64,000 nt of DNA. Source: Pycnopodia helianthoides (lineage: Eukaryota > Echinodermata > Asteroidea > Forcipulatida > Asteriidae). The position numbers were made by a program, and so were the translations under genes. The DNA lies in NCBI GenBank assembly GCA_032158295.1, contig CM063260.1, forward strand, positions 6,767,501 to 6,831,500, read 5' to 3'. This document shows positions 22,591-32,900 of the stretch, piece by piece (the first letter of the stretch is position 1; every line of letters begins with the position of its first letter). Under the pieces are notes generated by a model. The model made no database searches and was not told the DNA's origin. It was given only the letters and a program-made list of their open reading frames with translations.

Positions 22591-22650
22591 ACCAAGGTGG
22601 GCGAGTTATTTAAGTTCTAATGAACGTATGCCTATACGTCAGCGTCGGTA
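22591..22650 (+). pseudogene. Truncated tRNA-Leu relic
   Basis: ACCAAGGTGGGCGAGT then TTTAAGTTCTAATG reproduces the 5' end and anticodon region of the adjoining tRNA-Leu genes, with an internal deletion and no T-arm. It is a dead outer copy of the array. Confidence 0.65.
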
Positions 22651-22740
22651 CGATCCTAGAATATGTTTACTTTGTTGACGCAAATTACATTGGTTAAATG
22701 TTTTCACAATTTGTTTACAAACTGGGGCAAACTTTGTGTC

Positions 22741-22823
22741 ACCAAGGTGGCCGAGTGGTTAAGGCGTTGGGTTTAAGTTCCAATGGACGGTAGTCCGCGT
22801 GGGTTCGAACCCCACCCTTGGTA
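22741..22823 (+). tRNA. tRNA-Leu(UAA) copy 1
   Basis: 83-nt class-II tRNA. Acceptor ACCAAGG pairs with CCTTGGT, with A discriminator. A box TGGCCGAGTGGTTAAGG, anticodon loop TTTAAGT (anticodon TAA), long variable arm GGAC/GTCC, B box GGTTCGAACCC. A T-run after the gene serves as Pol III terminator. Confidence 0.95.
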
Positions 22824-22914
22824 GTTTGTTTTTATAAATCTATGGTTTTTTTTCGCAATGGCTGAAATGTGTAGAAAAATTGCGTCCTTTTATAAATAGT
22901 TCTGATTTTATGTT

Positions 22915-22997
22915 ACCAAGGTGGCCGAAGGGTTAAGGCGTTGGATTTAAGTTCCAATGGACAACAGTCCGCGTGGGTTCGAACCCCACCTTTGGTA
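22915..22997 (+). tRNA. tRNA-Leu(UAA) copy 2
   Basis: Same structure as copy 1, but the D-loop reads GCCGAAGGGTT instead of GCCGAGTGGTT and the acceptor has one G-U pair. It may be weaker or decaying. Confidence 0.85.
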
Positions 22998-23092
22998 GTT
23001 TGTTTTTATTCTATATATATATTCTTTTTTATCGCAAAGGCTGAAATGTCTAGAAAAATTGCTTCATTTTATAGACAGTTCTGGTTTGTGTC

Positions 23093-23175
23093 ACCAAGGT
23101 GGCCGAGTGGTTAAGGCGTTGGATTTAAGTTCCAATGGACAACAGTCCGCGTGGGTTCGAACCCCAACCTTGGTA
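23093..23175 (+). tRNA. tRNA-Leu(UAA) copy 3
   Basis: As copy 1, except the T-stem ends CCCAA rather than CCCAC, giving one mismatch at its base. The variable-arm loop is AACA. Confidence 0.85.
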
Positions 23176-23264
23176 GTTTGTTTTTAATCTATGTTTTTTT
23201 TATCGCAATGGCTGAAATGTGAAGAAAAGTTGCTTCATTTTATAGATAGTTCTTATTTTGTGTC

Positions 23265-23347
23265 ACCAAGGTGGCCGAGTGGTTAAGGCGTTGGATTTAA
23301 GTTCCAATGGACGGTAGTCCGCGTGGGTTCGAACCCCACCCTTGGTA
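23265..23347 (+). tRNA. tRNA-Leu(UAA) copy 4
   Basis: Intact cloverleaf. Variable-arm loop GGTA, anticodon stem TTGGA/TCCAA. The spacer after it carries a 19-nt T-run. Confidence 0.95.
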
Positions 23348-23448
23348 GTTTGTTTTTAATCTATGTTTTTTTTTTTTTTTTTTTTATCGCAATGGCTGAA
23401 ATGTGAAGAAAAGTTGCTTCATTTTATAGATAGTTCTGATTTTGTGTC

Positions 23449-23531
23449 ACCAAGGTGGCCGAGTGGTTAAGGCGTTGGGTTTAAGTTCCAATGGACGGTA
23501 GTCCGCGTGGGTTCGAACCCCACCCTTGGTA
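23449..23531 (+). tRNA. tRNA-Leu(UAA) copy 5
   Basis: Intact, identical to copy 1 in the mature region (GTTGGG before the loop, variable-arm loop GGTA). Confidence 0.95.
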
Positions 23532-23620
23532 GTTTGTTTTTAATCTATGTTTGTTTTTTTGCAATGGCTGAAATGTGTAGAAAAGTTGCTTCATTTTATT
23601 GATAGTTCCGATTTTGTGTC

Positions 23621-23703
23621 ACCAAGGTGGCCGAGTGGTTAAGGCGTTGGGTTTAAGTTCCAATGGACAACAGTCCGCGTGGGTTCGAACCCCACCCTTG
23701 GTA
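23621..23703 (+). tRNA. tRNA-Leu(UAA) copy 6
   Basis: Intact. Variable-arm loop AACA. Copies 6 to 9 have the same mature sequence and nearly the same spacers. Confidence 0.95.
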
Positions 23704-23792
23704 GTTTGTTTTTAATCTATGTTTTTTTTTTCGCAATGGCTGAAATGTATAGAAAAGTTGCTTCATTTTATTGATAGTTCTGATTTTGTGTC

Positions 23793-23875
23793 ACCAAGGT
23801 GGCCGAGTGGTTAAGGCGTTGGGTTTAAGTTCCAATGGACAACAGTCCGCGTGGGTTCGAACCCCACCCTTGGTA
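23793..23875 (+). tRNA. tRNA-Leu(UAA) copy 7
   Basis: Mature sequence as copy 6. The repeat unit is about 172 bp. Confidence 0.95.
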
Positions 23876-23964
23876 GTTTGTTTTTAATCTATGTTTTTTT
23901 TTTCGCAATGGCTGAAATGTATAGAAAAGTTGCTTCATTTTATTGATAGTTCTGATTTTGTGTC

Positions 23965-24047
23965 ACCAAGGTGGCCGAGTGGTTAAGGCGTTGGGTTTAA
24001 GTTCCAATGGACAACAGTCCGCGTGGGTTCGAACCCCACCCTTGGTA
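23965..24047 (+). tRNA. tRNA-Leu(UAA) copy 8
   Basis: Mature sequence as copy 6. The spacer differs only in T-run length. Confidence 0.95.
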
Positions 24048-24137
24048 GTTTGTTTTTAATCTATGTTTTTTTTTTTCGCAATGGCTGAAATGTATAGAAA
24101 AGTTGCTTCATTTTATTGATAGTTCTGATTTTGTGTC

Positions 24138-24220
24138 ACCAAGGTGGCCGAGTGGTTAAGGCGTTGGGTTTAAGTTCCAATGGACAACAGTCCGCGTGGG
24201 TTCGAACCCCACCCTTGGTA
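24138..24220 (+). tRNA. tRNA-Leu(UAA) copy 9
   Basis: Mature sequence as copy 6. The 3' flank (GTTTAAATCTCTTTTACC) departs from the repeat. A possible further relic (CACAAAGAAGGCCGAG) lies at 24321. Confidence 0.95.
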
Positions 24221-25229
24221 GTTTAAATCTCTTTTACCCAAAATCGCAATAGTTGAAATTTGGAGACTTCAACTTGCTTTACGTTACTTAAAATATACTG
24301 CCTAAAAGGTTGTTTTTTTTCACAAAGAAGGCCGAGTTTATGACTTAGTTTACAAAAAAAAAATGAATTTGTAAAATGATTTCCATACAGATTTGAATTT
24401 GTTCTGTTGGTTTTTTCATCCTTAAAAACTTGAAGAAAATAACAGTGTGCAGATTTTCAATATTTGTTGAGCTTTGCACAATTGAGAAAAAGATAGAAAG
24501 AAGAAGGAAAAAAAAACGGAAAATAATCAAAGAGTCGATTTCATATTTGCCTTTTGTGATATAACACCGAAAATTATGACTTGCGTACGGACTGAGAATT
24601 ATACGTTAAAATCTTTAAAAGGATAAAGTGTAAAACGCGTGACATGAAAATGGATGATATCAATATTTACAGGTTCTACGAACAGGCATAATGCACACTT
24701 GAGCTGTTAGGTTGCGCTCGGGGTACGGTAATTATGCTATGACGATAGCGCAGTTTAAACACACAGCGTTAATGGGCCGTGGTGGTATTTGATTTCTGCT
24801 CAATACGATGCCCCTGGTGTTGGGTGTCTCTGTAATTAAGATGTTTTGTGTTGCCGTGCATTCAATCAGACTGTGGAAAAACATGATTAGTTACAATCTG
24901 AAAGCTCACTGATTATCATATAGTTCATACCACACTCCATAGACAATGACCGTCTGAAACAATGTCAACATCGAGGAAATACTAACACCAAGATCCCCCA
25001 ATCTACCTGTTCTTATTTCCGATTGTTGGTGTTAGAAATAAGCACAACAACTTCCGCAAAATTAGTGTAGATGTTGTTTTCACTAAAAGGGGGACCATGT
25101 GTTGAAATCTAGAGGATTATTGGAATTAATGTTTTTGTTTATTCAAGTTTGCATTTTTTATAAACATATCTGAAAAACTTCGAAACGTAACTTCAAATAT
25201 CTGGAAACATCCAAAACTGAAACACACCT
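24221..25229. other. Non-coding stretch
   Basis: AT-rich, no recognisable gene or transposon apart from a possible tRNA relic at 24321-24336. Confidence 0.5.
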
Positions 25230-25960
25230 GAAAATGTAGGACAAACTCCAACCCGTCAACACACCTGTAAACAATCCGAAATGCTCCCTAACACAACTGA
25301 ATAGTTGTGCAAAACCTCCTGAACTCGCCCTAAAACATCTAAAATGCTCCCAAACACACCAGAAACTGTCTGCAAAACCTCCTGAACTCGTCCCAAACTA
25401 TCTGAAATGCTCCCAAACACAACGGAAAACGTCTGCAAAACCACCTGAACAAGCCCTGAAATATCTTAAATGCTATCAAACATAACTTAAAGGAACATTA
25501 CAGAATTGGTAAGAAAAAAACTTGTAAAATATACTTTTGATCACAGATTTACATAAAACTTACATGGTCTAATGATGATGATAGTAGAAAACATCCCTTG
25601 AAATATTTCTGTCTGAAATGCCATATTTGATGAGTAATGAATTAACTAATTTTCCGATTGGAGTTTATCGCTCAGTGAGCGTTTTATTCATATTATGTTG
25701 AATCTATATGATTTCATGCAAATGTGTAATCGGTTTTTCAATATTTTCTCGTGACCCAGATGTCCGATCGATCTCAAACTTCTACAGGTTTGTCAGTTTA
25801 TGTATATGGTGGATTACATAAAGTGCTTACACTGCCAGTAACTGTTTTGTTAGCGAACCAATTCTGTAATGTTCCTTTAAATGTCTGCAAAACCGCATGG
25901 ACTCGCCTTGAAATATATTAAATGCTCCCAAACACACCTTAAAATTACTGAAATACTCCC
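25230..25960. repeat. Minisatellite (about 60-bp unit) split by a MITE
   Basis: Repeats of TCTGCAAAACCTCCTGAACT then AAATGCTCCCAAACACA run to 25486 and resume at 25881 (ATGTCTGCAAAACCGC). A family B MITE sits between the two halves. Open frames across it are by-products of the repeat. Confidence 0.75.
25491..25876 (+). mobile_element. MITE family B, copy 2
   Basis: AGGAACATTACAGAATTGG at the left and CCAATTCTGTAATGTTCC at the right, bounded by TTAA at 25487-25490 and 25877-25880. It is inserted in a minisatellite unit, so it is younger than the array. Confidence 0.9.
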
Positions 25961-27228
25961 AGATATATTGGGCTCCTAAAGGGACAGGTATAAAGAAAAA
26001 CAGAAAAAAGGGAATCGTTGCCTATTTCGTTCCATCGAAGACACCAAATATTAGCCAAGTAACTCAAGTAATCTTTATTAAACCACATAGGGGGTAATTT
26101 CGTTGGAAGAAACAAAATATTATTTCGAGGGAACGGAACATTATTTCGAGGGAACGAAATACATTTCGTTTTACTTGTTCCATTTTTCTTCTCTAAACGA
26201 CCCTTGAGGGGCTCCGTAGAAACACACCTTAGACGTCTAGACACCGGCATCAATTCGTTAAGCATCATCTGACCATATTCCCGGGCATCAACTAGAACTT
26301 GTAAAGAGTGCTATATTTGACACTTGACCTTTAATGTAATTATTCCACATCAAAGTCCATCCATTTGCAAGTCAAATAGATCGGGGTACACAATGGGGGA
26401 AAATAAAGCTATCCGCAAGTTCGTGTACGATTTTATTTGAACAAGAACGGGCTGCTTTGTATAGTGACAATACTACATGTACATGTAAGAAGAAATGTGG
26501 CACCAGCAACGTGTTATACAACCTCTGTTTTTTTACTACGTGAATATCGAGAACGGTTTGGGAACAAACCTTCATCATCTTAAAATATTCATCCGAAACT
26601 AAATCCTGTAATATGATCGGTTCGCTGGGCATCGATCAATTTAGTTCTACATTGTTATTCCAGTCATTCTGGCACAATCCAATTCACCGGGGAGAAACGA
26701 ATAATCGAGCATATTATGTTAATCTCGGAAAACGGTAGAGCTATAACACCCATGTCTAACAAGCGTACACACCGCAGAAGAGTCGATTCTCATGGGAGTA
26801 TCGGGTAATCGAATATCCGGTTGGATTATTAGAATCGCTCCGTTGTGTTCAGCTGTCAGGACAGGTATGCTGAAACCATTTCTCTAGAGAATGATGCAGC
26901 AGCTTGTTGTTTTGGTTAGGAAAAAAGGCGCGCAGTGGTTGTCTTTCAACGTGTCTTATTATTAACATGGACTGGCGAGAAAGAAACCGCCCTGCTACAA
27001 CGAATCTACGTTTACGGTAGGCTTCAGATTTAAGTGAGCGGTTACAGTTTTCTTGAACCCAAACCATAAATTAACCTTTTAAAAACCTGACCATATAAAT
27101 ATCATCAAACCGCAACTTCAATCACAACAGACAACCACATCGTAATATTTATTACTATGATGTGATAATGATCCTAGTGCAATGTTCGTAACTAAATTTC
27201 AATCATAACCATTATAGGCCTAACCAGA

Positions 27229-27263
<35 letters not shown>

Positions 27264-27994
27264 CAACGACAACCAGTCTCCTCACCAACAAGACCACAGC
27301 CACAGCCCGAACACTGACCACAACCCATACATCGAATCGCGCAAACTCCTCTGCCACACTGACACCAAACACACACACCAACAACACAACAAAACACACA
27401 TGCAACAACGCCCACAGCCACCATTATGCATATTGCCGTACACATTTCCGGGAGGTTCGTCTCGTATGTTTTCTTCAGTCGTTTAGAGCATGTTTAAAGA
27501 AGACCTTTTTAATAAAGGTATTCAACGTAGGTATTCAACGTACATATTCCGGTGTCATTCAATATTTCTGTAAGCCACGATGGACATGATTGTAAGTCTA
27601 ACGAGCAGTGCATAGGAATTTGTGTTAACTACCCCAGTGCCGAGATTGTATGCTAGAGGAATTTAAGAGGAATCTCACTGCCAAAAGAAAAGAAAAGTAA
27701 ATAAGACAGTTTCAACTGAAATCGGTTGAAGTTTGCAACCTTTGGGATTCAACGGCGCAGGTTGTTTTTGTCTGTTTAGCATTGCGTGGGTTGCATTGCA
27801 ACCGTCATTCAAAAATAACCGTGCCTTGTTTAAAAGGCATGACAAATTGTTGGTTCGATAGAAGAGAACAATTCATTCAAAACACACGTTGATATTATTA
27901 TCAACCCATGAGGTTTACATCCAATATGGCGGTAACTGTTTTCGTGAAATGTGTTTGACTTGTCATGACATTTTTATGCGAGTTTTTATCGGTA
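25961..27994. other. Non-coding stretch
   Basis: No gene recognised. It contains only the (AACCAG)n microsatellite noted separately. Confidence 0.5.
27222..27263. repeat. (AACCAG)n microsatellite
   Basis: About six consecutive AACCAG hexamers. The minus-strand open frames rich in GSGSGS arise from it. Confidence 0.9.
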
Positions 27995-28200
27995 ATAATA
28001 GTCTGACTAAGTGGTTTCTTTCGCTTGCCTTTCACCTCTGTGGATCCCTGTTCGAATCCCACCTACCAGAGCCTAATTTCATGTGGATTGGGTTTTCATT
28101 CTCTACCTAGGTGCATGGGTTTGCCCCAGTGGGGTTTTCTTCCCACATCTAAAACTAAACATTTCTTCAGACTAATTTCCTGTTCATCCTCCTATTGGCG
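27995..28200 (+). mobile_element. tRNA-derived SINE with conserved tail, copy 1
   Basis: Pol III boxes TAGTCTGACTAAGTGGTTTC and TGTTCGAATCCC lie about 55 bp apart. The tail GTGGGGTTTTCTTCCCACA then AAACTAAACATTTCTTC is shared with a sequence near 35,400. Confidence 0.65.
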
Positions 28201-28430
28201 CTAATATATAAGCTATTAGATGTGTAATAAATGAACGGTTCCAACTCTCCTCCAATGTACAATGTAAATTTCTCCCAGCAGGCAGGACCCGGAAAGCATT
28301 GAATGTACATTGTTTCATCGAAGGGCAAAACTCATTCATAAAACAAGGCTGTACTTTTTCTTGATTCAAAGAGAGTGAGCACTGTAAACTGACAGTTATC
28401 ACCGTGTTTCTGCCAAAGATTAGGAACAAC

Positions 28431-29190
28431 CGAGTAGCCCAAAAATTGTCTAAATCTTGTACCTGAATTTAGTCACAATCTTGCACCTAAATGTAACCAC
28501 CATTTTCAACTAAATGTTGCTTCAATTCTGTACCGAAATTTTGCCCAATCTTTTACTTAAATGTTCCCCAATCTTGTACCTAAAGGTAGCCCCAAATTGT
28601 TACCCAAATGTAGCCCAAAACTTGTAATTAAATGTTTAGCGATCTTGTATTTAAATTTAGCCCCAATCTTGTACCTAATTTTAGTCCCAATCTTGAACCT
28701 AAATGTACAGCAATCCGTATCTAAATGTAGCCCGAACCTTGCATCTAAATGTAGCTGCAATTTTGTATATAAATAATGTAGCCAAATCTTGTACCTAAAT
28801 GTAGCCACAATCTAGTAACTAAATGTTGCCCTATTCTTATAAATAAATGTAGTCCCAATCTTGTATATCAAAATACAGCCCTAATATTGTACCCTAATGT
28901 AGCCTCAACATTGTACATAAATGTATCCCTACTCTTTTACCTATAGCCCTGTAATGAACCACAAGGGAAACTGACTGGGTAAATTTCAAATGGTTTGGGG
29001 TTGAACAAAGAAAAATTGACTAGAGCGGGATTTGAACCAACGACCTCCCTAGTAGCCCCATTCTTGTATCTAAATGTAGTCCCAAATTTGCACCATACAC
29101 GAAGCCCTAATGTTGTACCTAAATGTAGCCCATAAACAGTGTACCTTAATGTAGCCATATATTGTATCTAAATGTAGCCCGTACCTATTT
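28431..29190. repeat. Minisatellite (24-25 bp unit) split by a SINE fragment
   Basis: About 25 degenerate units of CTTGTACCTAAATGTAGCCC. Interrupted at 28948-29050 by an inverted tRNA-derived fragment, after which the units resume. Confidence 0.85.
28948..29050 (-). mobile_element. tRNA-derived SINE fragment, second family
   Basis: On the minus strand, GGTTCAAATCCCGCTCTAG is a B box followed by TCTTTGTTCAACCCCAAA. The same B-box-plus-tail combination occurs at 33,258 and 61,190. Confidence 0.6.
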
Positions 29191-29564
29191 AATCAACTAT
29201 ACACGGGTTGGGGTTACATTTCTGTCCGGGCTAGATTTAAGGTACAATGTTTGGGCTTACATATTAGGCCCGGGCTACACTAAGGGGCCGCACAAACAAC
29301 AAAAGGCCAATATAATAAGTTACACAGCATCCCTTTAATTTTAAATTACCTTCTCGAACCAATGTGGCATTTCTTGAACGAACTTTTTAATTTTAATTGA
29401 TTTCAGAAAGACTACTACTGTTTTCAGTATTTTTAATGTCGCTGGTGAACGGACGCTTTCACCCGATTAAGTTATCTGACATTAATGGACACCAGGAACA
29501 AAAAAACAGGACAAATGCTTTCGGATAAATTTAATTTATAGATTTTCTTTTTGTTTCCATGCAG

Positions 29565-29663
29565 TGACAAAGCCAGAGATATAGCAACTTAAGTCTGTCC
29601 AGAGAGCAGAAGGTTTTTTAATTCAAGCCCACCGAAAGCAGCTGCACCCATTCCGCCGTCAAC
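29565..29663 (+). other. Candidate 5' UTR part of CAT exon 1
   Basis: TTTTCTTTTTGTTTCCATGCAG ends at 29564 and looks like a strong acceptor, so the exon holding the start codon probably begins at 29565 with about 99 nt of 5' UTR. It implies at least one upstream non-coding exon. Confidence 0.5.
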
Positions 29664-29928
29664 ATGGGCTTCCGATCGGCAGTGGACTCCATCGTTCGCC
29701 GCCTCGTGCGGGTCAAATCCCTGGACATCTCCGGGATGAACCACCACCGGGACTCAGTGCCCGGGAAGTTGTCAAAGTGTCTGTCCACGCTGGACCTGGT
29801 CTCCCTTGGGGTGGGGAGCTGCATGGGGACGGGGATGTACGTTGTGTCTGGCCTGGTGGCGAGACAAATGGCCGGACCTGGTGTAATTTTGTCTTTCATG
29901 ATCGCAGCCCTAGCGTCTATATTATCAG
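29664..29928 (+). CDS. CAT gene, coding exon 1
   Basis: Encodes the cytosolic N-terminus ([20 protein letters not shown]) and TM1-2. The donor TCAG/GTAAGT ends it in phase 1. Confidence 0.95.
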
Positions 29929-32900
29929 GTAAGTTTCAGTTTTGTAAAAACTTTATAGACCTCTCGCATTATGACGTCACACTCTCAAACAGCGCCCTCA
30001 CTGAGGACAAAATAGGCAGATACATGGACGACAGCTGCTCTTTTCAGAGAATTGGATGAGCAAACTGGCTGATCTTTGTCCGGGCCTGCCCTTTCTTCTT
30101 CCCACTGAGCTTCTTCACCATACATTTGAATATATTTTTTCCTCATCTCCGCATCGCGATATGGCTTTGTGGCCATAAGCTTAATAACAGCGTCCTGCAC
30201 ACTTATGGTTGTATGACATGCTTTCTCAGTGGAAATTATGTGTGGTTAAAGAGAGGCTCCAGGTAAAATTTTATTTTGTGATACACTCATTTTCCTATAG
30301 ATTGAGTCCTCATGAAAGTATGAGGGGGAATACAAGTTGCTGACGTCACGTAAGAATGGTGTAAAATGACATTTTATTCTATACTCTTTCACAACGAAAA
30401 TTAAAACGTGAAGTAGAACATCAAAAACAAATGGGTCTTACAATCCAGTAAAAATGTCAAATTCAATGCCGTTTTGATTGAAATCATAAAAAATTAAGGA
30501 ATGAACAAAATTCTCTTTAAGCCTTACCTAATCGTAAAGACTACATATTTAAAATGATATGGGGTTTGAAAAAAATAATAACTTGAAGGGTATCAAACAC
30601 AGTGGCATTTTCTCACCGTTTTAGCGTAAGGTTGGAGACTTGTAGTATTGTTTTCATCATCATAAGGACTCTATCTATTGGGAAATAAGTGGATCAAATA
30701 AAAAATAAAATTTTACCTTGGAGCCCCTCTTTATGGAAAAATTATTCCATGCAGTTAAAGAAAAAGAAGACACTGTTTTGGGGATCCGTTTCCATTTCCA
30801 TTTTCATTTGGGGGTAATTTTTGTGGTCTTACTGTTAGCATTCATTGTTATCAGTGATATCGTTAGATTCAACGCATAAAAGCAACGCCTGACATATGGT
30901 TGCCTCTTGAACCACAAGGCGAGTTCGGCTGGCTAATAAGTGTGTGGCATTTTGTTCAATAATTAATAACCCCCTAACGTCTTCAGAGAAAAAAAACGCA
31001 AGCATCTATGCTTAATATTTCATAACATAGATTTTCAACAGCATAGAAGGCCGATCTCTTTATGTCAGAATAACGTGCTTCATAGCTGCCGAACACAAAT
31101 TATTAATTAGCCTTCATTATTACAAGGAATAATTACATTACAGAGGCAACCACACCTACTTTTGTATTTTGTTTTATTTTGTATGAAGTACACTTGCAGT
31201 AACAAATTGGGTGCAATGGTTTGGGATTAAACTCAATTTCCGCCATCGGGGAAAAAACTGGGGGGGGGGGCAAACTGGGGGGGGGGGCAAAAAAAATAAC
31301 TGGGGGGAATTTGCCCCCCGTGCCCCCCCCCCCCCCATTAGCGCCGCCGCTTTACACTTCTTGTCTGCTTTGTTCAAAAATAAATTTTGCGGGTTATTGT
31401 CGACTGTTGACAGTTCAACCCCTTCGAAGTCACATTATTATAATTTTTAAGTATTACATCATTTAAAACATCATATAGACACGCGTGCTCGTATGGAATC
31501 CCGAAGCTTAAAAAAAATGTCTTATTCCTAATAAGGTTTACGACAAACTCTACTTTATTTTGGATCAATGACCAATTGATTTTTTTATTTTACTGCAGAC
31601 TTTTATCCATTTTGAAAGGTCATGTCCATATCGCTGTAGTGTATTCCTGAAGTTAGAATGTAATTTGGACTTGAGACTAATTTGAAAGGCAATTTTCGTC
31701 AATTTCATTAGGTATTTTATGCGGTCGCCATTAATTTAATCGACGGCCCGTGACCGAGTGTGAAAGTGGCTGAATTATAAAGCTGGGAGACTAATTAACA
31801 CAGCCGTTGTTTTGGCTGCGATTTGTCTCCTGCAATCACGTGATGAAGCAGACGCCACTTTGTTCTTACGTTCGTTGCCATAAAGCTTTTATTTTAAAAA
31901 AATGTTTTTGGAAGTTTTATTCATCGAACTAATGTACTTGAAATGTGCGTTCCAATCTGGGCCGAATTTTGTGCACTGCCCACCGCGGAATTATGCGCTT
32001 ACTCTACGGAATCGCACGCTTGACATGATGTCGTCTTTTACCAATTTTTTCTTACCAAAGTTAAAGGAACATTGCAGAATTGGTTTTTGCTAACAAAACA
32101 GTTGCTGGCAGTGTAAGCACTTTATGTAATCCACCATATACACAAACTGACAAACCTGTAGAAGTTTGAGATCGATCGGCCATCTGGGTCACGAGAAATA
32201 TTGAAAAACCGATTACACATTTGCATGAAATCATACAGATTCAACCAATGAATCAAACGCTCACTGAGCGATAAACGCCAATCGGAAAATTAGTTTGTTC
32301 GTTTCTCATCAAATATGGCATTTCAGACAGAAATATTTCAAGGGATGTTTCCTACTATCATCATCATTAGACCGTGTAAGTTTTATGTAAATCTGTGATC
32401 AAAAAGTATATTTTACAAGTTTTTTTTTTTTACCAATTCTGTAATGTTCCTTTAAACACACTGTCCAGTAAATCAATGACAAATATCAAAAGTTTCATCC
32501 ATAAAAGCCGGCGCAAAAAAATATATCCACTTATTCAAATTAGGTTGGCAAGGTGTTCACATTGACGTCGAACTTTATTTACGTATTCATGCTTGATTAA
32601 TCGTTTGAATTGCCTGGTGCGAAAATGCAATGTCAGCCTCCAGCAAATCATTTATCAACGAACCATCGATATACTAAAATAAACTCGACGCTAGAAATAT
32701 TTCAGATTGACCACATGTTTTTATCAAACGTTGTGTTTGTCTTTGGTATAACTGCCATACCGTGTATAGAAATATAAACGTCTTTTGCACATAAGATGTA
32801 AGGCGTTTATAATAGATTGAGCGTAATTAACTGGTTTCAACGAAGTCACTATAAATAATAATTTGTTCGGCAGGTAGGTGATGGTATTATGCCTTTTATG

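Noticed and set aside
22741..24220. Regular repeat-spacer pattern suggestive of a CRISPR array
   Set aside because: The repeats are complete tRNA-Leu genes with conserved spacers, and the genome is eukaryotic.
27212..27445. GSGSGSG-type glycine/serine-rich ORFs on the minus strand
   Set aside because: Created by the (AACCAG)n microsatellite and neighbouring CA-rich sequence.
28557..29158. Repetitive ORFs with FRYKIGxxxxYKI or NLAPIL patterns
   Set aside because: Translation of the 24-bp minisatellite, open by chance in several frames.
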